From Bacteroidales bacterium (lineage in GTDB: Bacteria > Bacteroidota > Bacteroidia > Bacteroidales > GCA-2748055), in contig JARGFP010000011.1 in assembly GCA_029210585.1 (NCBI GenBank), positions 89,814-122,715 on the forward strand: a stretch of 32,902 bases of DNA. Reading direction: 5' to 3'. The notes under the pieces are model-generated. The model worked only from the letters and a program-made list of their open reading frames with translations, made no database searches and was not told the origin of the DNA. Below are positions 29,094-32,902 of the stretch, piece by piece; position 1 is the stretch's first letter, and every line of letters starts with the position of its first letter. Both the position numbers and the translations under genes were made by a program.

Positions 29094-29435
29094 ATGAAAC
29101 TAGTTAAGGCATACATCAGGCACCGAATGGTTGAAGAGGTTCATCATGCATTGAAAATAGGAGGATACTGTTGCATGACCTTCGTAGAGTGCGAGGGAAC
29201 CGGGCAGTATACCGATCATGAAACGGAACACATCAGCGACAAATATCCCTTTGCCGAGGCCTACAGGGTCATCAAGGTCGAGATTCTTTCAAGGGATGAA
29301 GATGTCGATGAGCTTGTAAACCTGATCCGTAAAAATGCACGAACAGGCTACAGGGGAGATGGCATGATCATTGTCTCCCCCGTGGAAGAGACCTTTAAGA
29401 TCAGAACAGACGATAAAGGCATAGAAGCTATATGA
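29094..29435 (+). CDS. PII-family signalling protein of the metal-linked type
   Basis: This 113-residue cytoplasmic protein aligns to GlnB/GlnK along its full length. The B-loop is T84-G-Y-R-G-D-G-M91 (GlnB TGKIGDGK, so the ATP-contact lysine is Met), the C-loop is 'VEETFKIRTDD' (GlnB VIRIRTGE), and the end 'EAI' is close to GlnB. Tyr51 falls at the T-loop position modified in GlnB. Unusual are Cys26-Cys27 and Cys33 at the end of strand 2 (GYCCMTFVECEG), where GlnB has ITGMTVSEVKG, and a T-loop rich in His and acids (His42, His46, Asp41, Glu43, Glu45). A PII subgroup (PII-NG) linked to heavy-metal efflux genes is known from the literature; this protein's position fits it. It may bind nucleotides and act on the AraC-HMA protein or the ATPase, which is inference. 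Confidence 0.87.
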   Translation: MKLVKAYIRHRMVEEVHHALKIGGYCCMTFVECEGTGQYTDHETEHISDKYPFAEAYRVIKVEILSRDEDVDELVNLIRKNARTGYRGDGMIIVSPVEETFKIRTDDKGIEAI

Positions 29436-29449
29436 ATAAATAATCTACC

Positions 29450-30010
29450 ATGGACATATATATCAAAAACATGGTATGTAACCGGTGCAAACTGAATGTT
29501 GCCGGGATCATGGAAAAGGCCGGTTATCCAGATGCAGAAATTAAATTGGGAAAGGTTTCTGTGAAGGATGAAATCCCGGATGACACGCTTCGCAGTATAG
29601 ACAAGCAGTTAAACAGTGTTGGTTTTGAGATCATCGGTGATGCAAAGACCATCCTGATCGAGGAAATCAAAAAACTGACCATCGAATATGTCTATGATCT
29701 GATCACAGAAACCAATGAGAATTTTTCGGAATTCCTGGTAAGCAGACTGAACCGGGATTACGGATACCTCAGTAAACTCTTCTCCTCCGTGGAAGGAACC
29801 ACCATAGAGAAACACCTGATCAATTTGAAGATTGAACGCGTAAAGGAGATGCTGGTATACAACCAGGAGACATTAAGTGAAATTGCTTATAAAATGGGAT
29901 ACAGCAGCGTGGCACATCTTTCAGGCCAATTCAGGAAGATAACCGGGTTCACCCCCTCCTACTTCAAAAAGTTGGGGGAGGAAAAACGTAAATCGATCGA
30001 TGAGGTCTGA
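29450..30010 (+). CDS. HMA-like/AraC fusion transcription regulator
   Basis: This 186-residue protein has two parts. Residues ~1-70 are a small alpha/beta domain resembling an HMA fold: 'MDIYIKNMVCNRCKLNV' with Cys10 and Cys13 in a CxxC, a second strand 'AEIKLGKVSVKDE', and 'KQLNSVGFEIIGD' at its end. Residues ~95-182 are an AraC-type double HTH ('TIEKHLINLKIERVKEML', 'TLSEIAYKMGYSSVAHLSGQFRKITGFTPSYFKK'-type, shortened). A direct model is that Cu(I), Ag(I) or a related thiophilic metal binds the CxxC and changes DNA binding. Such short HMA-AraC proteins occur in Bacteroidota. It begins 14 bases after the PII stop, so the two are co-translated, and the ATPase gene is two genes downstream. Likely targets are this unit and perhaps the efflux operons. 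Confidence 0.85.
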   Translation: MDIYIKNMVCNRCKLNVAGIMEKAGYPDAEIKLGKVSVKDEIPDDTLRSIDKQLNSVGFEIIGDAKTILIEEIKKLTIEYVYDLITETNENFSEFLVSRLNRDYGYLSKLFSSVEGTTIEKHLINLKIERVKEMLVYNQETLSEIAYKMGYSSVAHLSGQFRKITGFTPSYFKKLGEEKRKSIDEV

Positions 30011-30099
30011 AAGACATAAAAGCTATCCTGAAATATATAACAACTCATTGATATACAGTAATTAAATTTGAATAAACAAATTAAAGAAAGGAGTACGTC

Positions 30100-30321
30100 A
30101 TGCATAGTATCAACGGATTTATGGGAGGAATGGGCTGGTACTGGATATTTGGTCTGATCGGGCTGTTTATAGTCGTATGGCTGTTTATCCGGACGTTCAA
30201 TCAGAATGGAGGAGGACAACGTCTCCGGGACAAAACACCTATGGATATTTTAAAAGATAGATATGCCAGGGGTGAAATCGACAAATCAGAGTTCGAGGAG
30301 AGAAAAAAGGGTCTTGAATAA
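30100..30321 (+). CDS. SHOCT-domain small membrane protein
   Basis: This 73-residue protein has one membrane helix (~10-33, MGWYWIFGLIGLFIVVWLF) followed by a C-terminal SHOCT domain ('PMDILKDRYARGEIDKSEFEERKKGL', split here). SHOCT domains are short helical pairs thought to mediate oligomerisation or binding to other proteins. The Met-rich N-terminus (MHSINGFMGGMG) could touch copper. A strong Shine-Dalgarno-like AAAGGAG precedes the ATG by 8 bases, which is unusual in Bacteroidota and decides this start. Such proteins often sit near copper ATPases in this phylum, as here, 18 bases before the ATPase gene. Confidence 0.85.
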   Translation: MHSINGFMGGMGWYWIFGLIGLFIVVWLFIRTFNQNGGGQRLRDKTPMDILKDRYARGEIDKSEFEERKKGLE

Positions 30322-30339
30322 TAATTTAAAACACAGCTC

Positions 30340-32589
30340 ATGAACCAGCAGGAACAAAAGCAATATTATTGCCCCATGAAATGTGAAGGCGAGAAAACAT
30401 ATGATCAGCCGGGTGACTGCCCGGTATGTGGTATGCACCTTCAGAAAGAGGAGAAAAAAAACTTCACAACCGGCAAACCAGTGATCTATACCTGCCCGAT
30501 GCACCCGGAGGTGAAGCAGGATCATCCGGGCAGTTGTCCGAAATGCGGAATGGAACTGGTTCCCGAAAAAGGTGAAGAAACCAGCGAGGAAGAAAAGGCC
30601 TACAAGAAAATGGCCAAAAAATTCTGGGTGGCGATGGCTTTGAGTATCCCGGTTTTTATCATCGCCATGTCTGAATTTATCCCGTTTCTTAATTTGGATG
30701 AAATAGCATCCCGGAAAGTATGGGGGTGGATTGAATTTATACTGGCCACTCCGGTAGTCTTTTATTCCAGTGGAGTCTTTTTTAAGCGCGGCTGGAGTTC
30801 TATCCGGCGCTGGTCTCCCAACATGTGGACATTAATATCCATTGGCGTTGGTGCTGCTTATCTTTTCAGTGTATTTGCCTTAATCATTCCAGGTGCTCTT
30901 CCTGAGCAGTTCAAAGATGCGAATGGTAACGTCCACCTTTATTTTGAAGCAGCCGCAGTCATTTTAACGCTGGTATTGCTCGGCCAGGTACTCGAACTCA
31001 GGGCGCACAGCAAAACCAATTCTGCCATTAAGGCCCTCCTGAATTTGGTGCCGCCGGTAGCAAGGGTTATCCGCGACGGGGAAGAAACAGAAATACCCCT
31101 TGAAGAAGTACAGGAAGGTGATATTTTAAGGGTGCGTCCCGGAGAAAAAATACCTGTAGATGGGGTGGTCTCAACCGGGAATGCCGTGGTCGATGAGAGC
31201 ATGATCACCGGTGAACCTATTCCGGTGGATAAGTCACCAGATGATAAGGTTACCGGGGGAACCATAAATGGGAATACCTCCTTCGAGATGAAAGCTGAAA
31301 AAGTGGGGGGCGATACCCTGCTGGCTCAAATTATCGAAATGGTCAACCAGGCCAGCCGGTCGCGCGCGCCTATTCAGAAACTGGCCGATGTGGTTGCCAG
31401 ATATTTTGTGCAGATTGTAATCAGCATCGCTTTAGTCACCTTTGCCGTATGGGCTGTCTGGGGCCCTCAGCCGGCTTACGTCTATGCATTTGTTAATGCC
31501 ATCGCTGTACTAATCATCGCCTGCCCCTGTGCATTGGGGCTGGCCACTCCCATGTCTATCATGGTGGGTTCGGGACGGATGGCGCAGGCCGGTGTGCTGG
31601 TAAAAGATGCCCGTGCCATTGAAGAGATGAATAAAGTGGATACCCTGATTATCGACAAAACAGGGACAATAACCGAAGGAAAACCTGCATTAAAATCTTT
31701 TCAGTCATTTGGAGAATTGTCCGAAAAAGATATTCTTGGGATAGCCGCATCAGTCGATGCCAACAGTGAACATCCGGTTGCAGAAGCGATTGTAAAAGGT
31801 GCAAAAGAACAAGGGATCAAGCTGCAAAAGGTTGAACAATTTGAAGCAATTACCGGCAAAGGCGTAAAAGGAATACTGGATGGAAAAAATATTGGACTCG
31901 GAAACAGCCGTTTAACGGAAGATTTTGGCGCAACTCTCACGAAAGAACAACAGGAAGCGGCGAAAGAATGGCAATTAACCGGTCAAACTGTGATGTACCT
32001 TTTAATTGATAAGAAAGTAGAGGGAATTGTAAGTGTTGCTGATACCATTAAAGCCTCTTCTGCCAAAGCAATACGGGAATTACAAAGCATGGGCGTAAAA
32101 GTATATATGCTTACCGGCGACAATAAATTTACAGCCAAAACTGTGGCTGATGAGTTAAAACTGGATGGTTTTGAAGCAGACTGCCTGCCCGATGATAAAT
32201 TCAGAAAGGTAAAGGAACTGCAGGAGCAGGGCTTGATCGTTGCCATGGCAGGTGACGGCATCAATGATGCACCCGCCCTGGAACAGGCAAATGTTGGCAT
32301 CGCCATGGGAACCGGTACCGACATTGCCATGCAAAGTGCCGCAGTTACACTGGTAAAAGGTGACTTGAATGGAATCGTCCGGGCAAGGGAATTAAGTCAT
32401 AAAGTAATGCGTAATATAAAGCAAAATTTGTTCTTTGCTTTTGTTTACAATGCACTGGGCGTTCCGGTTGCGGCAGGAATCCTGTTCCCGTTTTTCGGAA
32501 TTTTACTCAGCCCGATCATCGCTGCCGCCGCTATGAGTTTTAGCTCGGTTTCGGTGATTTCAAATGCATTAAGATTAAGAAGAGTTTAG
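30340..32589 (+). CDS. copA: Copper-type P1B ATPase with two metal-binding ribbons
   Basis: This 749-residue inner-membrane ATPase exports Cu(I)/Ag(I) using ATP. Its N-terminus has no classical GMxCxxC HMA; instead two short metal-binding modules repeat: Cys11-P-M13 with C27-P-V-C30-G-M, and Cys52-P-M-H55 with C66-P-K-C69-G-M, the same type as in the adjacent CusB. The transmembrane metal motif is Cys395-Pro-Cys397. Asp439 in DKTGT is phosphorylated, and G638-D-G-I-N-D is the hinge motif. The last helices carry 'FVYNALGVP' and '[10 protein letters not shown]', the YN and MxxSS pattern of Cu(I) ATPases. The first third is GC-richer than the second half (for example 36/60 at 30481-30540 against 20/60 at 31681-31740 by hand count). 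It closes the PII/AraC/SHOCT unit. Confidence 0.95.
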   Translation: MNQQEQKQYYCPMKCEGEKTYDQPGDCPVCGMHLQKEEKKNFTTGKPVIYTCPMHPEVKQDHPGSCPKCGMELVPEKGEETSEEEKAYKKMAKKFWVAMALSIPVFIIAMSEFIPFLNLDEIASRKVWGWIEFILATPVVFYSSGVFFKRGWSSIRRWSPNMWTLISIGVGAAYLFSVFALIIPGALPEQFKDANGNVHLYFEAAAVILTLVLLGQVLELRAHSKTNSAIKALLNLVPPVARVIRDGEETEIPLEEVQEGDILRVRPGEKIPVDGVVSTGNAVVDESMITGEPIPVDKSPDDKVTGGTINGNTSFEMKAEKVGGDTLLAQIIEMVNQASRSRAPIQKLADVVARYFVQIVISIALVTFAVWAVWGPQPAYVYAFVNAIAVLIIACPCALGLATPMSIMVGSGRMAQAGVLVKDARAIEEMNKVDTLIIDKTGTITEGKPALKSFQSFGELSEKDILGIAASVDANSEHPVAEAIVKGAKEQGIKLQKVEQFEAITGKGVKGILDGKNIGLGNSRLTEDFGATLTKEQQEAAKEWQLTGQTVMYLLIDKKVEGIVSVADTIKASSAKAIRELQSMGVKVYMLTGDNKFTAKTVADELKLDGFEADCLPDDKFRKVKELQEQGLIVAMAGDGINDAPALEQANVGIAMGTGTDIAMQSAAVTLVKGDLNGIVRARELSHKVMRNIKQNLFFAFVYNALGVPVAAGILFPFFGILLSPIIAAAAMSFSSVSVISNALRLRRV

Positions 32590-32644
32590 TATAATTTTAA
32601 TATAATCATAGATTTTCACGGTAAACAATCGCCCGTATTTTTAT

Positions 32645-32902
32645 TTACGAGTATGCTGCTCCTTCAAAAATAACATTTTTACCATCAAGCCAGGGGTATT
32701 TTTGTCGGGAAAACGTTTGCATTACCTCAAGTATCAGGGGAAGATTTCTTTTCTTCTTCAGCTGTACTGTGATTGCATCTTCCTGGATAATGATATCAGC
32801 ACCATTGAGAACAAACTTGTCATAAAGGCTCTGAACAGAAAGATGTTCGTATCGCTCCAGTTGCAAAGCAAGTAATCGGTACAGATTGTTGGCCAATATT
32901 GA
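32645..32902 (-). CDS. C-terminal fragment of a possible transposase (cut by window edge)
   Basis: The frame is open to the right window edge (residues before the TTG at 32896 also translate: SIL), so only the C-terminus is seen. It reads 'ANNLYRLLALQLERYEHLS', then 'YDKFVLNGADIIIQEDAITVQLKKKRN' and 'YPWLDGKNVIFEGAAYS'. The 'NNLYRLLA' opening with a basic 'KKKRNLPL' segment resembles the ends of some DDE transposases that I recall from Bacteroidota, but I cannot confirm it without the catalytic domain. If right, an insertion sequence lies just beyond the window. No terminal inverted repeat is visible in 32590-32644. An unknown host gene is the alternative. Confidence 0.42.
   Translation of the reverse strand, partial: SILANNLYRLLALQLERYEHLSVQSLYDKFVLNGADIIIQEDAITVQLKKKRNLPLILEVMQTFSRQKYPWLDGKNVIFEGAAYS

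Overview
This window looks like a chromosomal segment of a Bacteroidota bacterium, probably of the Bacteroidales/Marinilabiliales type. The evidence is a large secreted protein with a C-terminal type IX secretion (T9SS) sorting domain, a HYC_CC_PP-type small protein, CusB with a DUF3347 tail, an S9D peptidase of the kind common in this phylum, weak or absent Shine-Dalgarno sequences, and a TAnnTTTG-like -7 box. The taxon is inferred from gene content, not from a marker gene.

Bases 1-18,083 are mostly ordinary chromosome. A 3' fragment of an M16 peptidase ends at a strong hairpin terminator. It is followed on the minus strand by a CotH/lamin-tail T9SS protein, a short LETM1-like protein, an SDR/epimerase, a possible broken cyanophycinase-like remnant, and an AI-2E-family permease downstream of a CorA-type transporter. 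clpB (plus) is divergent from corA across a motif-rich 292-bp gap. Next come a metallophosphoesterase, a DUF1295 membrane protein, a secreted S9 peptidase and a membrane-bound hybrid histidine kinase.

Bases 18,254-32,589 form a dense copper/silver-type metal-handling island of three transcription units. (1) A minus-strand unit: secreted HMA protein, outer-membrane barrel, DUF302 protein. (2) A divergent plus-strand unit: HYC_CC_PP protein, CusA-type RND pump with extra membrane segments, TolC-type channel, CusB-type adaptor with an N-terminal metal-binding domain and a C-terminal DUF3347, a Met/His-rich lipoprotein, and a secreted HMA protein with a His-rich tail, closed by a rho-independent terminator. 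(3) A second plus-strand unit: a small Cys-containing membrane protein, a PII-like signalling protein with unusual cysteines, a regulator fusing an HMA-like domain to an AraC-type HTH, a SHOCT membrane protein, and a copper-type P1B ATPase with two zinc-ribbon-like metal-binding modules in place of the classical HMA domain.

A plausible joint role is as follows. The ATPase moves Cu(I)/Ag(I) from cytoplasm to periplasm; the HMA proteins and lipoprotein buffer or hand over periplasmic metal; CusB, CusA and TolC expel it; and the HMA-AraC and PII proteins sense metal or energy state. The most interesting part is unit 3, where a PII family member sits in the same gene run as a metal-sensing AraC fusion and a copper ATPase. 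The window ends in a truncated minus-strand gene that may be a transposase, and the second half of the ATPase gene is AT-richer than the first, which hints at a mobile or mosaic boundary.
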